DNA of 64,000 nt from positions 5,357 through 69,356 of the forward strand of contig JBBQMD010000008.1 of assembly GCA_038328575.1 (NCBI GenBank), in the 5' to 3' direction. Of the stretch, positions 37,101 to 45,500 are shown piece after piece. Within the stretch, counting starts at the first letter, position 1; each line of letters begins with the position of its first letter. The notes under the pieces are model-generated. The model was not told the DNA's origin, ran no database searches, and was given only the letters and a program-made list of their open reading frames with translations. This DNA comes from JACVCS01 sp038328575 (GTDB lineage: Bacteria > Planctomycetota > Phycisphaerae > Phycisphaerales > UBA1924). The position numbers and the translations under genes were made by a program.

Positions 37101-38592
37101 GCAGCACGCTGGCCAGATTCGTGCGATGAATCTCGGGCGTTGTGAACTCCGGGCGCGCGTTGAAATCGATCTCCGAGTACAGCCGCACGCAGATCCCCGC
37201 CCCGATGCGTCCGCACCGCCCGGCCCGCTGCTGCGCACTTGCGCGGCTGATCGCCTCGATCGGAAGCCGTTGGATCTTTGTTTTAGGGCTGTAGTGGCTG
37301 ATGCGAGCAAAGCCGCAATCGATCACCCCGCGAACGCCCGGCACGGTGATGCTCGTTTCAGCGATGTTCGTCGCCAGCACGATCCGCCGCTTGGCACCAA
37401 GTTGAAACACGCGCATCTGCTCTCCGGCGCTCAGGCGCGCCAGCAAGGGCAGAATCTCGGCGTGCTTGCCCCAACCCGCTGCTTCTAACAGCTCAATCGT
37501 CTCGCGGATCTCGCGCTCGCTGGCCAGAAACACGAGGATGTCTCCCTCGGTCTCCCCCGCGATCTCCGCAACCGCAGACACGATCGCGTGCTCCATCGTG
37601 TCTTCGAGTTCGTCCTCGTCTTGTGCGCTGATCTCGCGATAGCGGACATCGACGGGATACGTCCGCCCGCTGACGAGAATGATCGGCGCACCATCAAAGT
37701 GCTTGCTGAAGCGCTCGGGGTCGATCGTTGCGCTGGTGATGATGAGCTTGAGGTCGGGCCGCTTGGGCAGGAGTTGGCGCAGGTAGCCCAGGATGAAATC
37801 GATGTTCAGCGAGCGCTCGTGCGCCTCGTCGATGATGATGGTGTCGTACTGCTCAAGCAGCGGGTCGCTCTGCACCTCTGCCAGCAGGATGCCGTCGGTC
37901 ATGACCTTGACCATCGTCGCGCTGGAGGTCTGATCGCCGAAGCGGACTTTGTATCCCACAACCTCGCCCAAGCGGGCGCCGAGCTCCTCTGCCAGGCGTG
38001 TCGAGACCGAGCGCGCCGCGATGCGCCGGGGCTGCGTGTGCCCGATCATCCCGGCGACGCCGCGCCCCGCCGCGATGCAGATCTTCGGGAGCTGTGTGCT
38101 CTTTCCGCTGCCGGTCTCGCCGCAGACGATGACGACTTGGTGGCGGTTGATGGCTTCGACGATTTCTTGTCGTCGCTCGCTGATGGGCAGGTCGGTTGGA
38201 AAGACCGGGCGCGGGGCGCTGGCGGCGCGTCGGTCGCGCCGGGCCTGCGAGCGATCAATGTCGCGCTGCAGACGAATCAACGCCTCTTCAAGCGCTTGCG
38301 CGCTCGGGCGTCGATCGGACCGCTCGATCGCAGCGAGACGCTGCGAGAGGCGGCGCTGGTCCTGGATCATGCACGAGGCGATGCGCTTTCGCTGCGTGTC
38401 GGGCGTGGGCCTGGCGCTGGGCGAGCGCTCCGATGGCCTCGGGGCCGGTTGCGGCTGGCGTGGTTGCTGCTGCTGCCGCGGGTGTTGCTGTTGCTGTTGC
38501 TGGTGATGTCCCTGCTGCGGAGCGCGGGAAGCGCCCGCGCGCTTCGACGCGTCCTCCCTTGGCCCCTCAGATTCGCTCGCGTTCAACGACAT
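34150..38592 (-). CDS. hrpA: ATP-dependent RNA helicase HrpA
   Basis: DEAH-box RNA helicase of the HrpA family. Motifs run in order: GETGSGKST (I), TQPRRIAARSV (Ia), IIIDEAHERSLN (II, DEAH), ITSATIDPERFS (III), and the late motif QQRAGRCGRIG (VI). After these come the winged-helix/ratchet region and the long HrpA-specific C-terminal half (DUF3418-like, ending LHATPRGLDERWSKLTGR). At 1,480 residues it is longer than E. coli HrpA (about 1,300). The excess is an N-terminal Gln/His/Pro-rich stretch and two basic, low-complexity insertions near ATARRRPPNAPTQ and GHDARREEQRRHARRDQ. ATG 38592 is favoured over an in-frame TTG at 38688 because the earlier 32 codons lack helicase-like sequence. Confidence 0.93.
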   Translation of the reverse strand: MSLNASESEGPREDASKRAGASRAPQQGHHQQQQQQHPRQQQQPRQPQPAPRPSERSPSARPTPDTQRKRIASCMIQDQRRLSQRLAAIERSDRRPSAQALEEALIRLQRDIDRSQARRDRRAASAPRPVFPTDLPISERRQEIVEAINRHQVVIVCGETGSGKSTQLPKICIAAGRGVAGMIGHTQPRRIAARSVSTRLAEELGARLGEVVGYKVRFGDQTSSATMVKVMTDGILLAEVQSDPLLEQYDTIIIDEAHERSLNIDFILGYLRQLLPKRPDLKLIITSATIDPERFSKHFDGAPIILVSGRTYPVDVRYREISAQDEDELEDTMEHAIVSAVAEIAGETEGDILVFLASEREIRETIELLEAAGWGKHAEILPLLARLSAGEQMRVFQLGAKRRIVLATNIAETSITVPGVRGVIDCGFARISHYSPKTKIQRLPIEAISRASAQQRAGRCGRIGAGICVRLYSEIDFNARPEFTTPEIHRTNLASVLLQMKALRLGDPATFPFVEPPDERMIADAYETLRHLQAVDESGELTPMGVLMARLPVEPTVARIILAARENELLAATARRRPPNAPTQAGRRGRASAGVRSSPAPAPAALTSVDRETRAMVGALEEVLIIVAAMSVIDPRERPIAEQQKADAMHRRFRDELSDFVSLLKLWWYYKDQSARLTSSRLRKLCRAEYLSFVRLREWEDVHRQLLEMISELPGGSVDLAGAGTNGQAPGQGHDARREEQRRHARRDQLLPRQTQRRELHGAPIPGTSREEKPLSVPISPLYEAIHRAMLTGLISNVGKRGKESGGFEYDGARSVKFAIFPGSGLFKANPDWLVAGELVRTTKLYARAVARVKPEWIEQAGAHLLKRSHLEPHYDERGARVMAYERVSLLGLVLVEKRRVHFGAIDPKLSREIFIQHALVEGLLPTRAEFMAHNQALVQEARQLQHKLRRLDILADTSRRFAFFDDRVPQDIHSGAAFEKWRFEAEAESPRLLFMRRSDVVALPEELDLDTLYPDAIELGSHTSSLRYLYNPGADDDGVTSVLSIDDLPSLDDRPGQWLVPGLLVEKVELLIRSLPKRLRAAFSPVEPVAREIVLGPQRLWQPSRPLIDALSQRLSEMALTEVYPQDIGAATLEPHLRMNYLVEDRAGRALAQGRDVGELRTHLHRKLARAIESTPAPEYQIDGLTDWTFGDLPERVELTLEGGVCVSAYPAIWAEAGGGASLRLLASRAEALEAHRLGQVRLFRLAIAQELRKYLSSIKGFGQLSLLHSPLGTPEQLRDAIAERACELTFVRDGAMVRAQAEFRRRLKPAEPWIDDQIKVTAELFNEVLTERQRVAMTLSTMEEAFLAPVRDDAMSQLLALIREGFLVKTPLRWFSQYPRYLRALDRRLARARLGGNPQVERDRRLAADVRTRESLTSAVADSMSPDDPRWPDLREYRWLLHEYRVSLFAQELAMPVASLLHATPRGLDERWSKLTGR
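38461..38520 (-). repeat. Trinucleotide-rich Gln/His tract in hrpA
   Basis: Runs of TGC/TTG/CTG triplets on the plus strand read as CAA/CAG/CAC codons on the minus strand, giving the poly-Gln/His stretch in the HrpA N-terminus. The pattern suggests replication slippage. Confidence 0.75.
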
Positions 38593-38806
38593 TCCTGTCT
38601 CAACGGTAGTGCCGGGCTGTGCTGGCAGAAAAACGCCACGCGCCCGCGTTGAGGCCGGGTGAAATCCGCGCAATGCGGGCGCGATCAAGCCCTCGCGCTC
38701 GCGACGATCACATGAGAATCTGAGGTCGGCTCGCCGCGCCGCGCCCGCGCTGGGGTAAACACCTCAACGGAAAGTTCTCGGGCGTTCGATCCGCCCGAGT
38801 GGCGCG

Positions 38807-39076
38807 TCAGAGCTGTTCTTTCAGGTTGGCGCTAGCGCGGAAGCCACAGGAGATCGACGGCTTGATCTCGATGACTTCTTTGGTGATCGGGCTGACGCCC
38901 TTGCGAGCCGGGCGGTTGCGCTTGATAAAGGTTCCGAAGCCGCTGATCGCGACTTTTTCGTCTTCTTTCAGCCCGCGTGCGATGCAATTGAGCACAGTGT
39001 CCACCAGCCGCGCCGCCTCGGCTTTGGTGGTCTTCAGCTCAACGCCGACGGATTCGATCAGATCAGTCTTGTTCAT
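38807..39076 (-). CDS. HU/IHF-family DNA-binding protein
   Basis: Small nucleoid-associated protein of 89 residues. It begins MNKTDLIESVGVELKTTKAEAARLVD, has the arm-base segment VAISGFGTFIKRNRPARKG, and ends with the KPSISCGFRASANLKE strand region. The family signature GFGxF is present. It would bend DNA as a dimer and help compact or regulate the chromosome. ATG 39076 is preferred over an ATG 18 codons earlier because the family always begins with MNK(T/S)(D/E)L and GGGGAAG stands before it. A good promoter lies upstream, and clpS is divergent. Confidence 0.93.
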   Translation of the reverse strand: MNKTDLIESVGVELKTTKAEAARLVDTVLNCIARGLKEDEKVAISGFGTFIKRNRPARKGVSPITKEVIEIKPSISCGFRASANLKEQL

Positions 39077-39136
39077 GAGCCGCACTTCCCCGTTCACTCT
39101 CGCGCGCAGCTCCGCCGCGCGACACATCACTCTTTG

Positions 39137-39164
39137 AGACTAGCACGAAAACGCCGGTTGTCAA
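39137..39164 (-). promoter_or_regulatory. Promoter of the HU gene
   Basis: On the minus strand TTGACA (39164-39159), a 16-base spacer, then TGC-TAGTCT with the -10 at 39142-39137 and an extended-10 TG. The predicted transcript start is near 39130, giving a leader of about 54 bases before the ATG at 39076. Confidence 0.55.
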
Positions 39165-39279
39165 TCTGGGTAATACCAGAAGCTGAAGGTTACGCGTTCA
39201 TATTGAAGTTTGTGAAAGCGGGTTTCGCGCTCGAACAGCGCGAGTTTGATGTTCGATTCCCGCAGCCCGGTGTACACTC

Positions 39280-39621
39280 ATGCAAATGAGCCAGCCCTCC
39301 CCCGGATCACAGCCCTCACCGACGCCGCAGGCCCACGGCTCAAAGCCGCAGCCGCCCCTGCGCTGGAATGTCGTGCTTCTGGACGACAACGATCACTCGT
39401 TCCCATACGTGATTCGCATGTTGCAGGAACTGTTCTACCTGAACGAGAAACAGGCCGCCGAGGTGACCGAGCAAGTCCACACCCAAGGCCGCGCCATCGT
39501 GTTCACGACGCATCGTGAACACGCCGAGCTCAAGGTCGAGCAGGTCATCGGCTTCGGACGAGACCCGCACCTGCCTTCGAGTAAGGGCGCCATGAGCGTC
39601 GTGCTCGAACCAGTCACCTGA
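39280..39621 (+). CDS. clpS: ATP-dependent Clp protease adaptor ClpS
   Basis: Adaptor that binds N-degron substrates and hands them to the ClpAP/ClpCP protease. The 113 residues contain the ClpS fold: WNVVLLDDNDHSFPYVIRML (the conserved DDxHTxxxVI region, here DNDHSFPYV), TEQVHTQGRAIVFTTHREHAEL (the HxxGxxxx segment) and the late strand SVVLEPV. The binding-pocket residues Asp and His are present. The first 28 residues are a Pro/Ser/Gln-rich tail, as usual for ClpS. ATG 39280 or the ATG two codons on could be used. clpB is elsewhere in the window; no clpA/clpC or clpP is. Confidence 0.9.
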   Translation: MQMSQPSPGSQPSPTPQAHGSKPQPPLRWNVVLLDDNDHSFPYVIRMLQELFYLNEKQAAEVTEQVHTQGRAIVFTTHREHAELKVEQVIGFGRDPHLPSSKGAMSVVLEPVT

Positions 39622-39653
39622 ACCCGCGCACAACGCTGGCGAGCGGTTCCTCT

Positions 39654-40535
39654 TCACATCGCGTGCTCGAAACTCCACGCATTCACGCGGGTTTGAGGCA
39701 GCGCGCCGATCTCCGCCGCCTCGTCAAAGAACCGCTGGATGGCCGCCATTGACTCCTCGGTCGGCTCGTAGCGCAGGTAATCCTTCACATATGTGCGCGC
39801 CAGCTCCGGCGGCCACCCCCGCTCCGGGGTGAAGCGGTCCACGATCCAGTCCAGCCGCAGAAGATTGCGCCGACGCTGGCGCTCCAGCAGGATCGCGGCC
39901 GCGCGGATCGCTTCTCGCCTGCTCGAGCCCTCGCGCAGATCCGCCGCGCGGGCCATCCACATCGCATACACAAAGGGCAGGCCGGTCAGCTCTTTCCACG
40001 CCAGGCCCAAGTCGAGTTCGTGCGTGTACGTCCCCGCCGGCGGCGCGCCGCTGACGACCTTGTCACCAATCAGCAATACCGCGTCCGGCCACGCCGAATC
40101 CCCAAGCGACGCGGCGTCAAACGTCTCCAGTACCGGCCGAGCACCGAACACGCGCGACAGGATCACGCGCGCAAGGACGACCGACGTGTGCGAGTCCACG
40201 TCGCACGCCAAGTGCGTCACGCGATCAAAGGGTGTCCGCGAGTACAACCGAACGGTCAGCGTCGGCCCATCGCACCCGATCATGCCCACGGGCAGCAGCG
40301 TCAGCTCGACGAGGGCGCGACGCGAGGCCGAGGCCGCGCCGGGGCTGGCGTCAACCTGATCCAGCGCAAAGTCCACGATCGACGCCAGCGCCACGTCGAC
40401 CTCGCCGGCTCGCAGCATGGAGGCGAGCATCGCCGGCGCCCCCGGATGAAGCCTCAGCTCGCGCGAGCTCTCCAGCCCGGCGACTAGCGGGAGGGTGTTC
40501 AAATACTTGACGTAGCCAATGATGACCGGATCCAT
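39654..40535 (-). CDS. mqnA: Chorismate dehydratase MqnA (futalosine menaquinone pathway)
   Basis: First step of the futalosine route to menaquinone, dehydrating chorismate. The fold is a periplasmic-binding-protein-like pair of lobes. The N-terminal strand IIGYVKYLNTLPLVAGL and EVDVALASIVDFAL match the family, and DVDSHTSVVLARVILSRVF matches the conserved D-SxTSxxLxRxIL loop. The 293 residues fit the family length of about 270-290. ATG 40535 is chosen because GAGG stands a few bases upstream; the in-frame TTG three codons earlier has no such site. It is convergent with clpS. The window holds no other mqn gene. Confidence 0.88.
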   Translation of the reverse strand: MDPVIIGYVKYLNTLPLVAGLESSRELRLHPGAPAMLASMLRAGEVDVALASIVDFALDQVDASPGAASASRRALVELTLLPVGMIGCDGPTLTVRLYSRTPFDRVTHLACDVDSHTSVVLARVILSRVFGARPVLETFDAASLGDSAWPDAVLLIGDKVVSGAPPAGTYTHELDLGLAWKELTGLPFVYAMWMARAADLREGSSRREAIRAAAILLERQRRRNLLRLDWIVDRFTPERGWPPELARTYVKDYLRYEPTEESMAAIQRFFDEAAEIGALPQTRVNAWSFEHAM

Positions 40536-40574
40536 TGTCCTCAAGGGTAGTGGGCACGCCCGGACGAGAGCTGG

Positions 40575-41033
40575 TCAGGGTTTTCCACTGGCAATGCGGG
40601 GTATTTGGCTCGCACTGTCTAACCCAGGCTGCTGATCAAGCTTTGGCGCCAGCGAGAGCGCCCACGTCGGGCCGCGAAGTTTCGTCGCGCCGATGGCGAT
40701 CTCGGACATGCTGCCGCGGACGCGCAGCGTGCGGGTGCTCTCCCAGGGGACGGATGCGCTCGGAAACCCGAAGAAGCGGGCTATCCCCATGGGGCGGAGA
40801 TGGAGCATGCGCTCATCCACCGCGATCCGTATGCACCCGCCAAAGTTCATCGTCGAGTTCAGCCGGACAGTCTGGAAACTACGCGCCACGGCCCCGACGG
40901 GGATCTCCCGGGCCGGGAAGTCCTCGAACGCGTCCTTGAGCGACTGCGTGATCCATCGGATCAGTAGAATCACGACGGCGACGTCCGTGACCACGATGGC
41001 CGCGACGAGGATGACGATTTGCCATGAGGTCAT
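40575..41033 (-). CDS. Hypothetical single-pass membrane protein
   Basis: Not recognised. The 152 residues begin with one membrane helix (about 4-28, WQIVILVAAIVVTDVAVVILLI), followed by a soluble beta-rich domain with FARFFGFPSAS and VRGSMSEIAIGA segments. It would face the cytoplasm or the periplasm, depending on orientation. The ATG at 41033 begins the helix and has a GAGGT-like run nearby; upstream codons in the same frame look like noise. It is divergent from the next gene at 41189 and 39 bases from mqnA, so it may share a transcript with mqnA. Confidence 0.65.
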   Translation of the reverse strand: MTSWQIVILVAAIVVTDVAVVILLIRWITQSLKDAFEDFPAREIPVGAVARSFQTVRLNSTMNFGGCIRIAVDERMLHLRPMGIARFFGFPSASVPWESTRTLRVRGSMSEIAIGATKLRGPTWALSLAPKLDQQPGLDSASQIPRIASGKP

Positions 41034-41188
41034 AGGCGGCTTCGTCCATTTCCCCCAGGAACACCAGACCAACAAAGCCAGCAGGTATGGTACACTCGGC
41101 GCTCTCCGGCGATGGTGCGGTCCGTGCGGACTGACGCATCGTTGGCGGGCACATCGCAGATCGCGATCGATCATCGGGAGCACGAGCC

Positions 41189-41788
41189 GTGGCAAAGAAG
41201 TCCAAGAAAACGCCGGCCAAGAAGACTTCCAAGACTGCTAAGCCCGCGCGCGCAACTGGCACCGCGAAGGGCAAGGCACCGTCCAAGATCGCCAAGCTTC
41301 CGCCGAAGAAAGCCGCGCTAACGAGCAAGCCCAAGGGTCGCGGTGCGCCAGGATCCAAGCTTAAAAGCAGCTCGTCGGGTGGTGGCGGTGGTGGGGGCGG
41401 AGATGGCATGCGCCCGGTGAGCACGGGGACGGGGGCCTCGCCGATGGAGTTGGGCTCGCGCCTCGTGACGCTGTTCAACGCGGGGCAAGTGGCTGAGTGC
41501 GAAGCGCTCTGGGATTCATCGATCGTGTCGTGTGAGGGCGTGGGCGTTGGGCTGGAGTGGGGCGGGCGTCGGGCGGTCGAGGCCAAAAACGCGGAGTGGT
41601 CCAGCAAGCACACCATGCTGGGCGGCGCCGCAGAGGGCCCCTTCGTCGGCAGCACCGGCTTCTCCGTGAAGTTCCGGCTGCACGTCAAGGTCAACGAGAC
41701 GGGCGCTGAAATGGTGATGAACGAGGTCGGCGTGTACACCGTCCGCGACGGCAAGATCGTCCGTGAAGAGTTCATGTACGGGATGTGA
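41189..41788 (+). CDS. SnoaL/NTF2-like domain protein with histone H1-like basic tail
   Basis: The first 60 residues are Lys/Ala/Ser/Pro-rich (AKKSKKTPAKKTSKTAKP and onward), similar in composition to histone H1 or bacterial Hc1-type tails. A poly-Gly/Ser linker (SSSSGGGGGGGG) leads to a domain of about 110 residues with the SnoaL/NTF2 pattern: LFNAGQVAECEALWDSSIVS, then VSLKFRLHV-type strands (here FSVKFRLHVKV) and VYTVRDGKIVREEFMYG. The folded part has the typical ketosteroid-isomerase-like topology, but no catalytic role can be assigned. DNA binding through the tail is inference. GTG 41189 follows GGGAG by ten bases. Confidence 0.75.
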   Translation: MAKKSKKTPAKKTSKTAKPARATGTAKGKAPSKIAKLPPKKAALTSKPKGRGAPGSKLKSSSSGGGGGGGGDGMRPVSTGTGASPMELGSRLVTLFNAGQVAECEALWDSSIVSCEGVGVGLEWGGRRAVEAKNAEWSSKHTMLGGAAEGPFVGSTGFSVKFRLHVKVNETGAEMVMNEVGVYTVRDGKIVREEFMYGM

Positions 41789-41821
41789 GCCCCACTGCCG
41801 GGCACTCTCTCGCCTGCCCTC

Positions 41822-42325
41822 TCAGTCGTTGTTCGCATCGAAGCGCACGAACTCGGCGTTCGCGTGCTCGGTGCCGTAGCGAAACTCAGCGGTACGGTGG
41901 GCGCTGTCGGAGTAGGCGTGCCAGCGGACCATGAGCCAGATCATGACCACGAGGCAGAGCCAGGCACCGATCTCGCCGGAGAGGTGCTTGCGGGTGAAAA
42001 TCAGCAGGCCGCCGGTGATGGCCATGAGCAGGAGCTTCCACGCCGCGAGCACCCAGACGCAGTTGAACTCCATGATCCAGCGAGCCAAGGGGTTGGCCTC
42101 GTTGAATCCGGCGGTGGTCAGATAGTTCAGGGTCACCGCCAGATCTACGCTGCACATCAGCAGCACGAGCGTCACCAAGAGCACGACTCGGACGTCGCGA
42201 CGCGCCAAGCGCTGTGGGGCCATGCCCGGCTGAGTCGGGAGGGTGGCCGCCATCGCGACCGCAGACCCTGGCGAGCCAAAGGCGTGCGACATCTCCCCCT
42301 GCCCGTTGATCCTTGAGCGTGCCAT
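41822..42325 (-). CDS. Integral membrane protein, DUF5658-like
   Basis: The 167 residues have an N-terminal soluble segment of about 45, then three membrane helices. The pattern DLAVTLNYLTTAGFNEANPLA (about residues 60-81) is that of DUF5658-like proteins, which carry a DxxxTxxxxxxG-EANPxA motif. The following helices WIMEFNCVWVLAAWKLLLMAITG and IGAWLCLVVMIWLMVRW complete the domain. A soluble C-terminus with several His and Asp residues ends it. The function is unknown. It is divergent from the giant PQQ-repeat protein gene to the right and convergent with the SnoaL-like gene to the left. Confidence 0.7.
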   Translation of the reverse strand: MARSRINGQGEMSHAFGSPGSAVAMAATLPTQPGMAPQRLARRDVRVVLLVTLVLLMCSVDLAVTLNYLTTAGFNEANPLARWIMEFNCVWVLAAWKLLLMAITGGLLIFTRKHLSGEIGAWLCLVVMIWLMVRWHAYSDSAHRTAEFRYGTEHANAEFVRFDANND

Positions 42326-42563
42326 ATGGGGCCCTCTACGGTCAACGCCGGAGAATGCGGCGTCGAGCGACCGAGCCAGTGAGATCGGCCTTTCATGTGC
42401 GTGAGTTCAGCAACCTGCGCGGGGAGTTGTCCGTACCATCAGAAAGTGTGATGAGGTTCTCGGGTCCAGCGGTGTGAAAGAACGTACAGCCGCCCGGCAC
42501 GAGTGCCGAAAACAAGCTTGGTCCGTTCCCTCTTTAGACGCTTCAGACCCGCCGCGTTCGCGC

Positions 42564-45500
42564 ATGCATTCTGGCCCATCCCACCCCGGCGTCGTGCTCA
42601 CCGCCATTGCGGGCATGCTCATCAACACCGGCGCGATCGCCCAGGACGCCCCGCCCCCCGCGGCCGCACCCTTTGGTGCAGTCGCCCCTGCCGGGCCCGG
42701 TGTCCCGCCGGCAGTGGAGGCACCTGTCGATGCGCCGCCGGTGATCGAGAGCCCGGTGTTTGTCAACGAGTCACCCGCGGCACAAGAGGGCTGGGCACGC
42801 CTGCAAGAGCTTGTTCGCGCCGGCGCGACGGACCAGGCCGCGGCGTTGTGCGGCCGTCTGCTCAATGACGAGAGCGGGTCGCTCATTATCGAGGCGGACG
42901 ATCGCTCGCTGTATCGCCCGCTGCGTGATCGCCTGCACGAGCTGATGCTGAGCGACGCGAAACTTCTGGAGCGCTTCCGCGCAACTCGCACGCTGCTGGC
43001 TGAGGAATCGCTCGCCGCGGGCCAGGCCGAGAGTGTCGAGCGCAGCGCCCAGCTCACGCGCCCGGGCCTGACCGCGACGCTGGAGCTTGCGCGTCGTGAT
43101 CTCAACGCGGGACGATTCGGCGCTTGCCGCCGACGCCTCGAAGCCGCGGCTCGTCACCCAGATCTAGCCAGCGTCAAGGACGAAGCCGGCGCGATCGCGA
43201 GCGACCTGGCGCGGTTTCATGACGCGGCGCGAGCGATCGCAGGCCAACTCGGCGCCGGCGGTCTGGTGCCGTCGCGCGCGCCAATCGACGAAGCCAAGCG
43301 CGCCCCTGGTGCGGACGTGGACGCGTCAATCGACTGGGGGGCACTGGTCGCTCGCCCGCTCTGGCAGCGCGAGATCGCGCCGGAAGATTTGTCAGCGCCC
43401 GCCAGCGGCCCGCGCTGGCTGGCTGGCTCCGCGCGCGTGCTTGAGTCGCTCCCCCCTGCGGCTCGCGACTTGCGGATTGTGCCACTGACCACCGACGATC
43501 TCGTGATTGTTCAGCGCGATCACGCCTTGGTGGCGCTGGATGCCTCGACGCTGCGCGAAGTCTGGTCCCACGACGTGCATCCGCCGGGCATCGAGGGCGC
43601 TGAAACGCGGTCGAGCGTAGACGCCGAGGAACTTTCGACACCCGCCATCGCTGGCGGGCTGATCCTCTCGACGCTCACGCGCGACAGCGGCCGTAGCGAG
43701 TGGGGCGATCAGGAGATCGTTGCGGTCGACGCGCGCACCGGGCGGCAGCGCTGGAGCGTCGGCGCGGGCGAGATCGATCCGACGATCGGCCCCGGTGCGC
43801 TGCGCGGGGCGATCCTCGTTGATGCCGACACCGCCGTGGTCGGCATCCGCAAGCGTGTCCCCGAGCGCCGCCTCGCGGCCCTGTATCTCGCAGGGATCGA
43901 CATCGCCTCGGGGCGCACCCGCTGGTCCACGCTCATCGGCGCGTCGGGGCTGCTGCCCTTCGCCGCGGGCTCGCCGATCGTCGACTCAGGGATCATCGAC
44001 GATGGCATCGTCTACCGCAGCGACCGGCTCGGAGTCGTGTGCGCCGTCGAGGCTTCAACCGGGCGAGTGCAGTGGGTGCGCCGTCTGCCTATTGAGATGG
44101 CGCCCGTGCGCGCGGGCATGCGAGCCGCGGCGTGGCAGCAGCACGCGCCGGTGCTCATCGAAGGCTCACTGTTTCTCATCACGCCGGACCGCACGGAGAT
44201 TCTGCGCTTGTCGACCAAGACCGGGCGCGTCGAGGCCCGGAGCACGACCGACGCGTTCTTCGCGCCGTCGTATCTGCTGACCGATGGCACGCGTCTGCTG
44301 GCGGTGAGCGATGCGCGCGTAACTTCCGTCAAGGCCGCAGACTTCGGCGATCAGCGTCCGATCCGCACGACGGGCGTCATCGAAGCGCCGGGGATCTGGG
44401 GACGCGTGCGCGTGGATCAGGGGCGGATGCTTGTGCCGCTGGTGAGCGGGCTGGCGATCTTTGATCCTGCTGATCTCTCGTCGCCGCGCAGCGTGGTGCG
44501 GCTTGATCGCCCGGGCAACCCGATGCTGGTGGGTGAGCAGTTGCTGGTGACCGACGATTCGCGCGTGCTGGTGTACAGCGATTGGCTGAGGGCGGAGCGC
44601 GTGCTGAGCAAGAGCATCGAGGATCGACCGACGGACCCTTCACCGGCGATCGCGTTGCTCGAGCTTTCGGCGCGAACCGGGCGGCTGGCGCGGGCGGTGC
44701 AAGCGGTTGACGCCGCGAGCGCCGCGATCAAGGCGCGTGACGCGGGTGGCGTGGGGGCCGGAGTCGCGGGTGCAGCCGCCAGCGGCGATGGCGACGCGAC
44801 TCGTCTATGGGATGTCGCGGTCTCGCTCGTGGACTCTCAGCTTGCCAGATCGCAGCGCGACTCAGCGGCAAAGAACACCGTCATCGCTCCCGAACGCGAA
44901 GTGCGAGAAGTCCTTGATCGGCTGGGCACGCTGGCGAGCACGCCGAGCCAGCGCGTGACACACACGCTTCTGGACGCGCAGCTCTTGATTCAACAGAATC
45001 GACTGGCCGATGCGATCGTGATCTGTCAGCGGGTGCTGGCGGATGACGCGATGAGCGCGGCGCAGGTTGTGACGCCGCGCTCCACGGCGCGGGCGGATTC
45101 GGAGAGCACGCGTCGGCTGGAGCGGTGCATCCGGCTCGGTGGGCGGGCGGATTACGCGCCGTTTGAGGCGCAGGCGGCGGCCCAGGTGCAGGCGCTGCTG
45201 GCGCAACCGTCGCCCGCATCACCAGAAGAGTTCGAGGCGGTTGCGCGACGCTACCCCGTCGCGTTTGCAGCGAGTCGCGCGTGGTCGCTCGCATCCGGCG
45301 CGCACGACAAGGCCGGCCAGGCGCGAGCCGCGGCTCGCGCGGCCGAGAGCGGGCTGCTGGCCGCGGATCGGATTGGCGATGCACCCGTGAGCGAGTCACG
45401 CGAGTTGGCGGGGCGATTGGTGACAAACCTTCAGCGGCGTGGGCTCGTCGTCGCCGCGGCCGAGGCGCTGACACGCCACCGCACGCGCCACCCGGGCGAG

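Noticed and set aside
39240..39280. tRNA-like T-arm (GTTCGATTCC) before clpS
   Set aside because: No matching acceptor stem, D-arm or anticodon arm is found around it; only the T-loop-like string is present.
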